A DNA stretch of 64,000 nt from Bedellia somnulentella (Eukaryota > Arthropoda > Insecta > Lepidoptera > Bedelliidae), in NCBI GenBank assembly GCA_963576735.1, contig OY755171.1, forward strand, positions 23,162,182-23,226,181, in the 5' to 3' direction. Shown here one piece after another: positions 43,660-51,883 of this stretch. A program made the position numbers and the translations under genes. The notes beneath the pieces are model-generated. The model was not told the origin of the DNA. It ran no database searches and worked only from the letters and a program-made list of their open reading frames with translations. How positions within the stretch are numbered: the first letter of the stretch is position 1; every line of letters begins with the position of its first letter.

Positions 43660-43825
43660 ATTTCAATCACGGCTATAAATACATAAAAGGGATAGTCAGA
43701 GCTTCAGAAGCAGAAATTTCTAAGCCACTCTTTTAAGTGGAGTGGGGAAGAAATTACAAAGTAAAGGATTTTGTTGATGGGTCTCAAACCGCATCGCCTA
43801 AAAATCACTTAAAACCCGTAGCAAT
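43660..43825 (-). repeat. Repeat-B copy, diverged
   Basis: 'cacggctataaatacataaa', 'ttgatgggtctcaaaccgca' and 'tcgcctaaaaatcactt' in plus reading. The 5' head is missing. Confidence 0.6.
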
Positions 43826-44354
43826 TTAAATGTACGAAGGTTAAGAGCAAATGTATAACATTCGAGTAGATAAAAACACGCGATTAAAATATCCGAAAAT
43901 CAATAGTTGTTTTAATTATAATGTGCAATCGTGAAAATCATAGAAAATACTAAGATAAAAAGTATTCAGGTCACAGAGTAAGAAAGAGAATGAGAAAAAT
44001 TAAGAACAAGACGACAGGTTAGTAAAATGTTTTATTTTTACACATGCCAAAGTATCCATGTGTAAATTTATTCGATTAATACCTACTTACATTGTAATAT
44101 AGGTTTTACAATCAAATATGTTATAAATATTATATAAACATAATGCTGTTTATAAGCATACTAAACAGCCTCAGACTCCGAATCACTCTTATGCAACTAA
44201 ACAAAAAAAACATACATACATACATAGTAAAGAACAATAAAAACATGTAATATTGGATATTATTATTACATTATACTCATAAATGATGAAAAGTCGTATA
44301 TGAATTCTATATAGTGAAGTTTTGGTTTAGAATAGCACTAAACCATCTCCAAAG

Positions 44355-44545
44355 TGTAAAACAAACAAAGGATAGAAGAATTTCGTATTAGAAGCCATAC
44401 AAACACTATATAGCTCAATTGGCAGAGTGACGGGGGCGTATACCCGAGGTCGCGGGTTCAAAGCCCGCCGGTGTCGAAAAAAAAAGTTTTCTTTCCTTTA
44501 TTCATCTTTTATTTATTAGTGATAATCCCAACATGAGGTTTTCAT
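44355..44545 (+). repeat. SINE-C copy
   Basis: Head 44409-44478 with 'atagctcaattggcagagtg' (A-box) and 'tcgcgggttcaaagcccgcc' (B-box/T-arm). It is preceded by 'aaacaaacaaaggatagaag' and followed by 'gataatcccaacatgaggtt', the same order as in the other copies. Confidence 0.7.
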
Positions 44546-44624
44546 GTCAAAAACATATAAATTATTGATACTTCTTTGTAGATATTTTTATGCGCGACAA
44601 TTTTTGTCCGAGTCAATTAATTAC

Positions 44625-45150
44625 CTATAAAAAATTACCCTAATCCTAAGGTCAGCGTGCCGAGAGGATGAATGTCTGGAGGGGGTCCAGTGCCAAGCGC
44701 AGGGGATGGGGGGGTTAAGCTCGATGGTAGGCCGAGGGTAAAGCCTACCAAAACCAACATGGATAAATCGGCTAGTTTAAAGAGATCTACACAGGTGGGT
44801 CCCCGAAAGGGGGAATCCCACCCTTCCGCACCCGCGGGAGGCGCCCCCACGTATTCTGGGGGGGGCAAAAACTGCCACACAAACGGACAAAATGCTTTCA
44901 TTACGGACTTCGATATTAGCGATACGACTGTAGAGGTGATGAGCGATAGGTCATACACCTCTACGGTGCAAGATGTTATCTTTGGCGTCGGGTCACCTAC
45001 GGGTTCCCAACGCAAAAGAACATTTGGAGGATCTGAGTCAGTTTCATCCGACTCGGACATTGAAAAAGAAAGAGGGAAGACGAAAACCTCAACTAAAGCT
45101 CCTACTAAGAGAGGGCGGGGCAGGCCACCCACAACCGGCCAATTACGGCA
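44625..45150 (+). mobile_element. TRAS/SART-type element A: internal fragment, truncated at both ends
   Basis: Homology to element B begins at 'ctataaaaaattaccc' in the late 5' UTR and runs through the start of ORF1 to the 'ggaggccacc-ac-ac-ggcca' block. It stops at 'ttacggca' and passes directly into TTAGG repeats. No poly(A) is present. The 5' flank is unrelated unique DNA, so the upstream junction is also broken. Confidence 0.75.
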
Positions 45151-45157
45151 AGGTTAG
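44672..45157 (+). pseudogene. ORF1 N-terminal fragment of element A
   Basis: Keeps the leader shared with ORF1 of B and E (PRKGESHPSAPAGGAPTYSG corresponds to the QEGTVGSAGGES...YSGG region of B). The basic RGRGRPPTTGQ motif also occurs in B. It then runs out into the telomeric repeat, so the coiled coil and zinc knuckles are missing. Confidence 0.65.
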
Positions 45158-45245
45158 GTTAGGTTAGGTTAGTCTAGGTTAGGTTAGGTTAGGTTAGGTT
45201 AGGTTAGGCTAGGTTAGGCTAGGTTAGGTTAGGTTAGGTTAGGTT
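45151..45245. repeat. TTAGG telomeric repeat tract, 95 bp
   Basis: About 19 pentamers with a few variants (GTCTAGG, GCTAGG). This is the insect telomere repeat and the insertion target of the flanking retrotransposons. The G-rich strand is the plus strand. Confidence 0.95.
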
Positions 45246-45325
45246 CCCCCACATGGTACAGCCTTGTCGTGGCGTGGGGGCTCAGTAGCCTCGGGCAATC
45301 CAGCCCGGGGTGAAGCCAATGTACC
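45246..45325 (+). ncRNA. Candidate HDV-like ribozyme at the 5' end of element B
   Basis: Pairings: P1 CCCCCAC with GTGGGGG (7 bp); P2 GGTAC with GTACC; P3 GCC with GGC around a 7-nt loop; P4 CCTCGGGC with GCCCGGGG; and GCCAAT between P4 and P2', in the place of the catalytic-C strand of HDV-type ribozymes. The nested double pseudoknot order (P1, P2, P3, P3', P1', P4, P4', P2') is the HDV order. P1 starts with C, unlike most tested ribozymes. Confidence 0.55.
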
Positions 45326-45673
45326 GATTAGGCGTCGTTGTTGAGTTAGAACCTGGCGTTTGTACCACATTGGTCGGCCAGGTTCTGTCTTGCGTTCGGT
45401 CCCAACTACCCACATTGGGCGGCTGGTGATGGAGGGGCGGCAGTGTCTTCATGATACTGCCGGCCAACCCGTAAGCCTACTTCGGTGGGAACGGGGGCTC
45501 AGGCCACTGAGGTCTGGGCTGCGAGGAAGAAAACCTCTATAAAAAATTACCCCAATCCCAAGGTCTGCGTGCCGAGGGGATGAGTGTCTGGAGGGGGTCC
45601 AGTGCCTAGCGCAGGGGTAGGGGGGGTTAAGCTCGATGGTAGGCCGAGGGTAAAATTGCCTACCAAAACATGA

Positions 45674-47809
45674 ATGATGAGTGAAAATAGAAAGTTATTA
45701 CCCCAGGAGGGTACCGTCGGCTCAGCCGGCGGAGAATCCCTCCCTACATCTTTTGATGTAGGCCGTCCCTTGTATTCTGGGGGGGACAACACCCATCTTT
45801 TGCGATACAACGACTTATGCGAACGACTATCGGACTCCGATCTTACTGATGAAAATATGAGTGTGAGCTCACATACGACTGTGGAAGGTGAAAACAGGCT
45901 GTGGGACCTACACAGAAAACGGCGTGCTGGCAGTGGCTTAAGTGCCTCAGATTCAGACGGCAGTGCAGTTTCCTCGAATTCCAAAGCAACTGCGAAAAGA
46001 GGGCGTGGTAGGCCACCAACAACAGGCCAGTTCATTGGCGTCGACAGAGCTCGTGAAGAACTCGCAAAGGCGAAAAGAGACAGTTTCTTACTGAAAAACT
46101 CAGAAAAGCTGTCTCAGAGAATGGAACGTAATAACCCTGTCCAAGAGAAGAAGAGACTGCAAAGGCCACAAATTACAGAGGCACCGATACCAGCCTCTGA
46201 AAAGACGGCAGCTGAAATCCTAGCATCGGTTCAGGAAGGGATAGCTAAAATAATGGATGTTGCTCATAATTCGAAGGCGTTGAAGGGCACGTTCATTAAA
46301 AAGCTCAAAGAGGCAACGTCAACGATCAAAGAGTCCACAGAAGCTCTGTTAGAACGATCGTCGACTGATGAAACGAGGAGGCTACAAGATGACAATGCTC
46401 GACTAAAAAACGAGTTGAAAGTCTTGAAATCATCAAACGAAGGTCTCCGGTCGGAGCAGGAAGCACTCCGAAAGGAACTAGAAGCCTTTAGGGTAGAAAT
46501 TCGGGGATGCAACCTAAATTCTGAGGCTACTGACAGCCTAGCTCAAAAAATCATGGTCCAAGTAGGGACCATGGTCAACGCTCGGCTGGAAGCTCTGGAG
46601 GGCCGATTGCTTCCCGAAAAACGCTTACGGCCACCTCTAGCGGCGGACAAGAGAGCCCAGCTGCTTACCGACCCTGCACAGTCTACAAAGTCTTCCACGC
46701 CCAAAAAAAGGCTGCAGGGTAAAGGAAAGGGTAAGGGCGAGGGGAAAACTTCAGTACGACCTGCTATTTTACCCTTACCTGCTGTAAAACCGGTGTCAAG
46801 ACCAGCTGTTGTGGTGCGAGATTCAATGTCGCAACAACCAAGCACATCTTCGGCAACCACGGAGGAGTCGTGGGCAACAGTTGTCCGACAAAAAAATAAA
46901 AAAGGGCAGAAAAACACGCCTGCAGCCCCAGTAGCTACGGGCCAACATATGGCGAAAAAAACTGCAAAGCCGAAGGTGCGTAAACTCCGGACGCCACGAT
47001 CTGCGGCAGTGGTTGTAAGACTTGATGCGGAGGCGGAAAAGAAAGGAGCAAACTATGGCGATATCCTATCTCAGGCCAGGAAGCAAATTGATATGAGTGG
47101 TCTGGGAATCGGGCCTTTGCGGATACGAACAGCTATCACAGGGGCCCGAAAATACGAGATATCAGGAGAGCAGTCCTCCGAAAAAGCCGATGCCTTCGCA
47201 AAAAGGCTAAAAGAAGTTCTTCCATCTGACTTGGTAACTGTGTTCAGACCAATGAAACTTGAAGACCTCCGTCTATTTGGTCTGGACGACTCAGTTTCCA
47301 CAAATGAGGTGGCCGAAGCCGTAGCTAGCGCCGGGGACTGTTCAAAGTCTGATGTGAAGGTTGGTCGGATAACCGAAGGGCAACGTGGGTTATCAACAGT
47401 CCACGTCAGCTGCCCGCTTATTGCGGCAAAGAATTTGCTCCAGAAGGGGAATATTCAAATTGGATGGGGAGAAGTGCGCGTGCAGCTATTACCACGAAAG
47501 GAGCTACGCTGTTATAAGTGCCTCCAAGTGGGCCATGTCCGTGCAAAATGTGACTCACAAATCGACCGTAGCGATCTCTGTTATCGCTGCGGTTTGGCCG
47601 GCCACATAGCAGACACATGCCATGCAAAGCCAAGCTGTCCCATCTGCACGGCTGATGGAAGGCCTGCAGGCCACAAAATTGGAGCCAAAACCTGTGCCGC
47701 AAACAAAACTAAGCGGGCAGGTCATAAGAGGGTTGGCATAGGGCATTCAAGCTCTACTCAGGCTAATACAAAGCCAAGAGCTGAGGAGGAACCCATGACT
47801 ATCGGATAA
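45674..47809 (+). CDS. Element B ORF1, gag-like RNA-binding protein (711 aa)
   Basis: ORF1 proteins of R1-clade elements bind element RNA and, for the telomeric families, help target it to telomeres. The N-terminus carries the leader shared with A and E and an RGRGRPPTTGQ basic (AT-hook-like) motif near residue 110. Residues about 220-290 are rich in Glu, Lys and Leu and look coiled-coil. Three zinc knuckles lie at residues 613-674: CYKCLQVGHVRAKC, CYRCGLAGHIADTC, and a longer CPIC...GHK...C. The stop TAA is 2 nt before the ORF2 ATG. The ATG at 45674 is chosen because the same MMS-NRK start is seen in E. Confidence 0.88.
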   Translation: MMSENRKLLPQEGTVGSAGGESLPTSFDVGRPLYSGGDNTHLLRYNDLCERLSDSDLTDENMSVSSHTTVEGENRLWDLHRKRRAGSGLSASDSDGSAVSSNSKATAKRGRGRPPTTGQFIGVDRAREELAKAKRDSFLLKNSEKLSQRMERNNPVQEKKRLQRPQITEAPIPASEKTAAEILASVQEGIAKIMDVAHNSKALKGTFIKKLKEATSTIKESTEALLERSSTDETRRLQDDNARLKNELKVLKSSNEGLRSEQEALRKELEAFRVEIRGCNLNSEATDSLAQKIMVQVGTMVNARLEALEGRLLPEKRLRPPLAADKRAQLLTDPAQSTKSSTPKKRLQGKGKGKGEGKTSVRPAILPLPAVKPVSRPAVVVRDSMSQQPSTSSATTEESWATVVRQKNKKGQKNTPAAPVATGQHMAKKTAKPKVRKLRTPRSAAVVVRLDAEAEKKGANYGDILSQARKQIDMSGLGIGPLRIRTAITGARKYEISGEQSSEKADAFAKRLKEVLPSDLVTVFRPMKLEDLRLFGLDDSVSTNEVAEAVASAGDCSKSDVKVGRITEGQRGLSTVHVSCPLIAAKNLLQKGNIQIGWGEVRVQLLPRKELRCYKCLQVGHVRAKCDSQIDRSDLCYRCGLAGHIADTCHAKPSCPICTADGRPAGHKIGAKTCAANKTKRAGHKRVGIGHSSSTQANTKPRAEEEPMTIG

Positions 47810-47811
47810 TA

Positions 47812-50800
47812 ATGGCCATGCGATTCCTCCAGGTGAATCTCAACCACTGCGCCACTGCCCAGGATTTGTTCTTCCAAAGCATGGCGGAGTGGTTGATACA
47901 AATAGGAGTGGTCTCGGAGCCATACTTTGTCCCTTCAGGGGTAAACTGGGTGTCGGACCTGGATGGCGTGGCGGCGATAACCGTCAGCCAGTCATCAGGA
48001 CTGCTGCTGGAAGAGGTGATGAGAGGCAGGGGTTTCGTCTCAGCTCGTGTCGGGGAAATAGTGATTTTTTCAGTATACTTTTCCCCAAATGAAACCCTTG
48101 CCAACTATAAAGTGTTCATGCAGGAGGTAGATGCAGCAGTCCTGCAACGCTCTCCTCGTCAAGTCCTGGTCGCCGGAGATTTCAATGCCAAGTCTGTGGC
48201 TTGGGGATCTCCGGCCACTGATCGTTTTGGCGAGGTCGTGCTAGAGTGGGCTACAGCCACGGGTGTGGCCATTGTAAATAGGGGTTCGACACCCACATGC
48301 GTTCGGCATAACGGGAGTTCGATTGTCGATCTGACTTTCGCAACTCCCGGTCTCTGGGCCCTGATCAAGGGCTGGAGAGTCATCACAGACGTGGAGTCAT
48401 TTTCGGATCATCAATACATCCGTTACGACCTCTCCACGTCCCGTGCAGCCACCTTACCAGGCGGTCAGTCGACGAATGGGGGGCCCAGATGCTCCCTCAG
48501 CAGGCTGGACAAAGAAACTATGGTCGAGGCAGCTATTGTTCAGTCCTGGGTGGCACCGTCTGGTACAGCAATCGACATCCGTGCTGAGGTGGACTGGTTT
48601 CGTGAGGCTCTCACAGAGATTTGCGATGCGTCTATGCCCCGAGTGGGACCTATGGCTCCGAGACGCCAAGTGCACTGGTGGTCTGCCGAAATTGCTCGCC
48701 TACGACAGGCGAGCATCGTGGCACGCCGCCGGTGCAAAAGACAGAGGAGGAGAAGACCCCGGGACGAGGCCGAGGAATTCCGCCGCGTGGAGGTATTTCG
48801 CGAGGCGAAAAAGGCCCTGAAAATTGCTATCATCAGGGCCAAAGAAGAGTCCAGAAAGGAACTTCGGGAGGCTCTTAATAGAGATCCGTGGGGGCGCCCC
48901 TATAGAGTGGCGATGCAAAGGCTCCGCCCCTGGGCTCCCCCACTCACGACGAGCCTCCAGCCCCACGTGGTGGAAAATGTCGTCTCGGCACTGTTCCCGG
49001 ATAGGGGGGTGCATCAACCCCCCGTGATGATATGCGAACGGCAACGTCCGGTGGACGACCAGCTGGTTCCCGAGGTGACGGAGCCAGAGTTGGCGGTGGC
49101 CATCGAGCGCCTTAAAGCTAAGAAGACAGCCCCGGGTCTAGATGGAATCCCGGGGCAGGCGTGGGTTGTGGCGCTCAAGCCCTTCCTTGAAGTGAAGTTT
49201 CGGGGCCTGTTTTCTGCGTGCCTGGAGGAAGGCGTATTTCCGGAGCCGTGGAAGACGGGCAAACTCGTCTTGTTGAGAAAGGAGGGGCGCCCCGCCGACT
49301 CCATAGAGCCTTCGGCATTCCGGCCAATCGTCTTGCTTGATGAGGCGGGCAAGCTCTTGGAGCGGGTGGTTTCGGCCCGCATCGTCAATCACCTCGAGGA
49401 AATTGGTCCGAACCTCTCGGGCCACCAGTACGGTTTCCGGCGTTGTCGTTCCACCGTTCATGCGGTTCTGCGGGTCCGCTCAATAGCGGACGAGGCGGTC
49501 TCCCAGGGCGAGGTGGTGTTGGCGGTCTCGATCGACATAAAAAACGCCTTTAACACCATGCCCTGGTCTTGCATTGAGGAGGCACTGAAGTACCACGACG
49601 TGCCTCCCTACATCAGGAGGATTCTCGGGTCGTACCTCTCGGACCGGTACATTACGTATCCGCTTCGGGAGGGTTGGGGTCGCCGCGAAATGTCTTGCGG
49701 TGTTCCACAGGGCTCAGTCTTGGGCCCGCTTCTGTGGAACATCGGCTACGACTGGGTCTTACGCGGCGCCAACCTCTGGGGTGTCCAACTCACCTGCTAT
49801 GCAGACGACACCCTAGTGACGGCTCGAGGCAAGACCTACAGAGAGGCCGCCATCCGCGGGACTGTGGGAGTGGCGCACGTGGTGCGCCGAATAAGGTCGT
49901 TGGGTCTGGAAGTGGCCCTGAATAAGTCCGAGGCCATGTGGTTCCATGGTCCTCGGAACGGTCCGCCGGTTGGGGAATCCGCCATCGTCGTGGGTGGCGA
50001 GAGGATTGCCGTCGAGTCAAGTTTGAAATACCTTGGATTAGTACTCTACGGCCGTTGGACGTTCCGCGCTCACTTCGAGCGTTTGGGGCCCCGGTTGATG
50101 GTTGCGGCAGCTGCACTCTGCAGACTCCTGCCGAACCTTGGGGGCCCTAGGGACGCGTGCAGGCAGCTCTACATGGGAGTCGTACGGTCCATGGCTATGT
50201 ACGGCTCCCCAGTGTGGGCTGACGCCCTGAAAGGGTCAAACGCGGCGCTTCTTCATGCGCCGCAACGACTCATGGCTGTCAGGGCGTCAAGGGGATACCG
50301 CACGGTATCCCGAGAGGCTGCCTGCCTAATGGCGGGTTCAAAGCCGTTGGAGTTAGACGCGCAAGTTCTCGCGTCGACCTTCCACTGGCGTGAAGAACGG
50401 CGGACACAGGGCCACTGGCCCACGGATCGGGAGACTGCGGCCTACAAACAGGAGGTCGAGTCAGCTGCCCTGGAGGCCTGGGCACTGCGGCTGGGTCAGC
50501 CGAGTGCGGGGCACAGGACGGTGGAGGCGATCCTCCCCGTCTTTACGCAGTGGTTGCAGCGAGAGCACGGATCTCTGAGCTTTCGGCTTACACAGGTCCT
50601 TTCCGGGCATGGTTGCTTCGGGAAGTACCTGTGGCGGCTGGGCAAGGAGCAGGCTGCTCGTTGCCACCACTGTCTAAATTGCCCCGAGGAGACGGCACAG
50701 CACACCCTAGAAGTGTGCCCAGCGTGGGATGAAGAGAGGGCAGCACTCCGGGCGGTCATCGGCCCGGATCTCTCTCTGCCGGCCGTGGTCGCGGCTATGG

Positions 50801-50940
50801 TGGAGAGACCCGATGCGTGGGCGGCGGCGGCCTCCTTTTGCGAACGAGTCATGCTTGCAAAGGAGGCCGCCGAACGAGAGAGGGAGTTGGCGGACCCCAC
50901 CAGAAGGGGCCGTCGTCGCCGCGGTGCCAGGAACCCTTGA
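47812..50940 (+). CDS. Element B ORF2, endonuclease-reverse transcriptase (1042 aa)
   Basis: Apurinic-type endonuclease in residues 1 to about 215: NLNHC near the N-terminus, VSEPY, GDFNAKS (122-128) and SDH (198-200). It would nick the telomere repeat. Reverse transcriptase at about 430-760: GLDGIPG, FRPIVLLDEAGKL, YGFRRCRST, VSIDIKNAFN, GVPQGSVLGPLLW and catalytic YADD (663-666), then SLKYLGL in the thumb. A C-terminal CCHC finger, CHHC...H...C, starts at 951. It has no frameshift or stop. The ORF1 stop and this ATG are arranged TAA-TA-ATG, consistent with termination-reinitiation. Confidence 0.92.
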   Translation: MAMRFLQVNLNHCATAQDLFFQSMAEWLIQIGVVSEPYFVPSGVNWVSDLDGVAAITVSQSSGLLLEEVMRGRGFVSARVGEIVIFSVYFSPNETLANYKVFMQEVDAAVLQRSPRQVLVAGDFNAKSVAWGSPATDRFGEVVLEWATATGVAIVNRGSTPTCVRHNGSSIVDLTFATPGLWALIKGWRVITDVESFSDHQYIRYDLSTSRAATLPGGQSTNGGPRCSLSRLDKETMVEAAIVQSWVAPSGTAIDIRAEVDWFREALTEICDASMPRVGPMAPRRQVHWWSAEIARLRQASIVARRRCKRQRRRRPRDEAEEFRRVEVFREAKKALKIAIIRAKEESRKELREALNRDPWGRPYRVAMQRLRPWAPPLTTSLQPHVVENVVSALFPDRGVHQPPVMICERQRPVDDQLVPEVTEPELAVAIERLKAKKTAPGLDGIPGQAWVVALKPFLEVKFRGLFSACLEEGVFPEPWKTGKLVLLRKEGRPADSIEPSAFRPIVLLDEAGKLLERVVSARIVNHLEEIGPNLSGHQYGFRRCRSTVHAVLRVRSIADEAVSQGEVVLAVSIDIKNAFNTMPWSCIEEALKYHDVPPYIRRILGSYLSDRYITYPLREGWGRREMSCGVPQGSVLGPLLWNIGYDWVLRGANLWGVQLTCYADDTLVTARGKTYREAAIRGTVGVAHVVRRIRSLGLEVALNKSEAMWFHGPRNGPPVGESAIVVGGERIAVESSLKYLGLVLYGRWTFRAHFERLGPRLMVAAAALCRLLPNLGGPRDACRQLYMGVVRSMAMYGSPVWADALKGSNAALLHAPQRLMAVRASRGYRTVSREAACLMAGSKPLELDAQVLASTFHWREERRTQGHWPTDRETAAYKQEVESAALEAWALRLGQPSAGHRTVEAILPVFTQWLQREHGSLSFRLTQVLSGHGCFGKYLWRLGKEQAARCHHCLNCPEETAQHTLEVCPAWDEERAALRAVIGPDLSLPAVVAAMVERPDAWAAAASFCERVMLAKEAAERERELADPTRRGRRRRGARNP

Positions 50941-51348
50941 TGCACCGCGGCCTTTGGTAGGGTCTTCTTAGACCACGGAGCCCCCATATGGCGTGCGTCG
51001 CCGAAAGTGGGGCTCCACGGGCAGGAGGCGCGCAGAGTGGGGTTATCTGCGCGCTACTCAACCCTGCCCGAGAAGGGCGGACGCTCAGGTGGCCCTGAGC
51101 GTCCGCTGCTTGGTGATGGTAAAAAGGGGGGTACCAAAAAACCCCCTATTGAGGTACGCCACAAGGCGTTAGGTGCTGGGGGTCCGAGGAATATTGCCTC
51201 TGGTTAAAGTCTTCAAGGACCCCCAAATTGTATGCACCAAGAAGGGCCACCGTGGGGTTTTAGTCAGTAGAAGTCTGACATATGCGATGCGCCGCGTGCG
51301 ACGGGGAATCCATGAGGATTTCCCCACGTAAAAAAAAAAAAAAAAAAA
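50941..51348 (+). other. Element B 3' UTR with conserved hairpins and poly(A)
   Basis: Contains successive stems: GGGGGG/CCCCCT near 51125-51147, ACGCC/GGCGT near 51155-51170, GGGGGTCC/GGACCCCC (about 51179-51228), and a terminal structure 51252-51327 closed by GTGGGG/CCCCAC with an inner GTCAG/CTGAC hairpin. The same architecture is present in D and E. Poly(A) is 51330-51348. Confidence 0.7.
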
Positions 51349-51362
51349 GGTTAGGTTAGGTT
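51349..51362. repeat. Short TTAGG tract
   Basis: 14 bp of telomeric repeat between the poly(A) of B and the C-run at the 5' end of C. Confidence 0.9.
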
Positions 51363-51727
51363 CCCCCCCCCCACACGGTGCAGCCTTGTCGTGGCGTGGG
51401 GGCTCAGTAGCCCTGGACTAGCCACCCGGGGTGAAGCTAATGCACCGAGGTGGCGTCGCTCCCAGTGTCCCTCTCATTAGGAGAGGGGACAGGGGAAGCG
51501 ACGCAGATCGTAAGCCTAGCAACAGTTGTAGCCGCTGTTGCTGGGACCGAGGGCCTTGCCGTCACTGGCAGGTCGCGAGGAGTCAACCTCTATAAAAAAT
51601 CGGAGGAGAAAACCTCGTTAAAAATCATGGGGTGGGTTGCTCCCGTTTTCCTTTCGAGGTGTAGAGAGGGAACGGGAGCAAGAGGGGAACTCGTAACCCT
51701 GGCAGTATTGCACTACCAGGGCCGAGG
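51363..51727 (+). mobile_element. Element C: 5' UTR of a TRAS-type element, 3'-truncated and capped by TTAGG
   Basis: Nearly identical to the first 360 bp of element D, apart from about five extra Cs at the start. It ends at 'ccgagg' and continues directly as telomere repeat with an AGG overlap; D continues 'ccgagggtcttgcc'. No poly(A). Loss of the 3' side is not produced by ordinary target-primed insertion, which truncates the 5' side. Confidence 0.85.
51368..51446 (+). ncRNA. Candidate HDV-like ribozyme, element C
   Basis: Same fold as in B: P1 CCCCCAC/GTGGGGG, P2 GGTGC/GCACC, P3 GCC/GGC, P4 CCCTGG/CCGGGG (one G-U), and GCTAAT before P2'. P2 differs from B on both strands and stays paired. 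Confidence 0.55.
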
Positions 51728-51804
51728 TTAGGTTAGGTTAGGTTAGGTTAGGTTAGGTTAGGTTAGGTTAGGTTAGGTTAGGTTAGGTTAGGTTAGGTTA
51801 GGTT
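51728..51804. repeat. TTAGG telomeric repeat tract, about 78 bp
   Basis: Perfect pentamers as far as read, with no variants. It joins truncated element C to the 5' end of D. Confidence 0.95.
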
Positions 51805-51883
51805 CCCCCACACGGTGCAGCCTTGTCGTGGCGTGGGGGCTCAGTAGCCCCGGACTAGCCACCCGGGGTGAAGCTAATGCACC
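51805..51883 (+). ncRNA. Candidate HDV-like ribozyme, element D
   Basis: P1 CCCCCAC/GTGGGGG, P2 GGTGC/GCACC, P3 GCC/GGC, P4 CCCCGG/CCGGGG fully Watson-Crick, and J4/2 ending GCTAAT. The first base follows a GGTT of the telomere tract. Confidence 0.58.

Larger units (their letters stand above)
45246..51348 (+). mobile_element. TRAS/SART-type telomeric non-LTR retrotransposon B, full length
   Basis: 6.1 kb from the first C after a TTAGG tract to a 19-nt poly(A) followed by GGTTAGG. Order: structured 5' UTR (45246-45673), ORF1 (gag-like), ORF2 (endonuclease, reverse transcriptase, zinc finger), 3' UTR with hairpins (50941-51329), poly(A). Both ORFs are uninterrupted, so the copy may be active or very young. 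The poly(A)-GGTTAGG junction fits priming from a nick in the CCTAA strand, which is what I recall for TRAS; SART is reported to insert in the opposite orientation. Codon use in ORF2 is much more GC-rich than in element E. Confidence 0.9.

Noticed and set aside
44635..45132. 165-aa minus-strand ORF over element A
   Set aside because: Antisense shadow of the ORF1 fragment, whose sense frame matches ORF1 of B and E.
49014..49461. Long antisense ORFs inside ORF2 of element B and similar ones elsewhere in B and E
   Set aside because: Shadows of the GC-rich sense gene. They have none of the conserved motifs.
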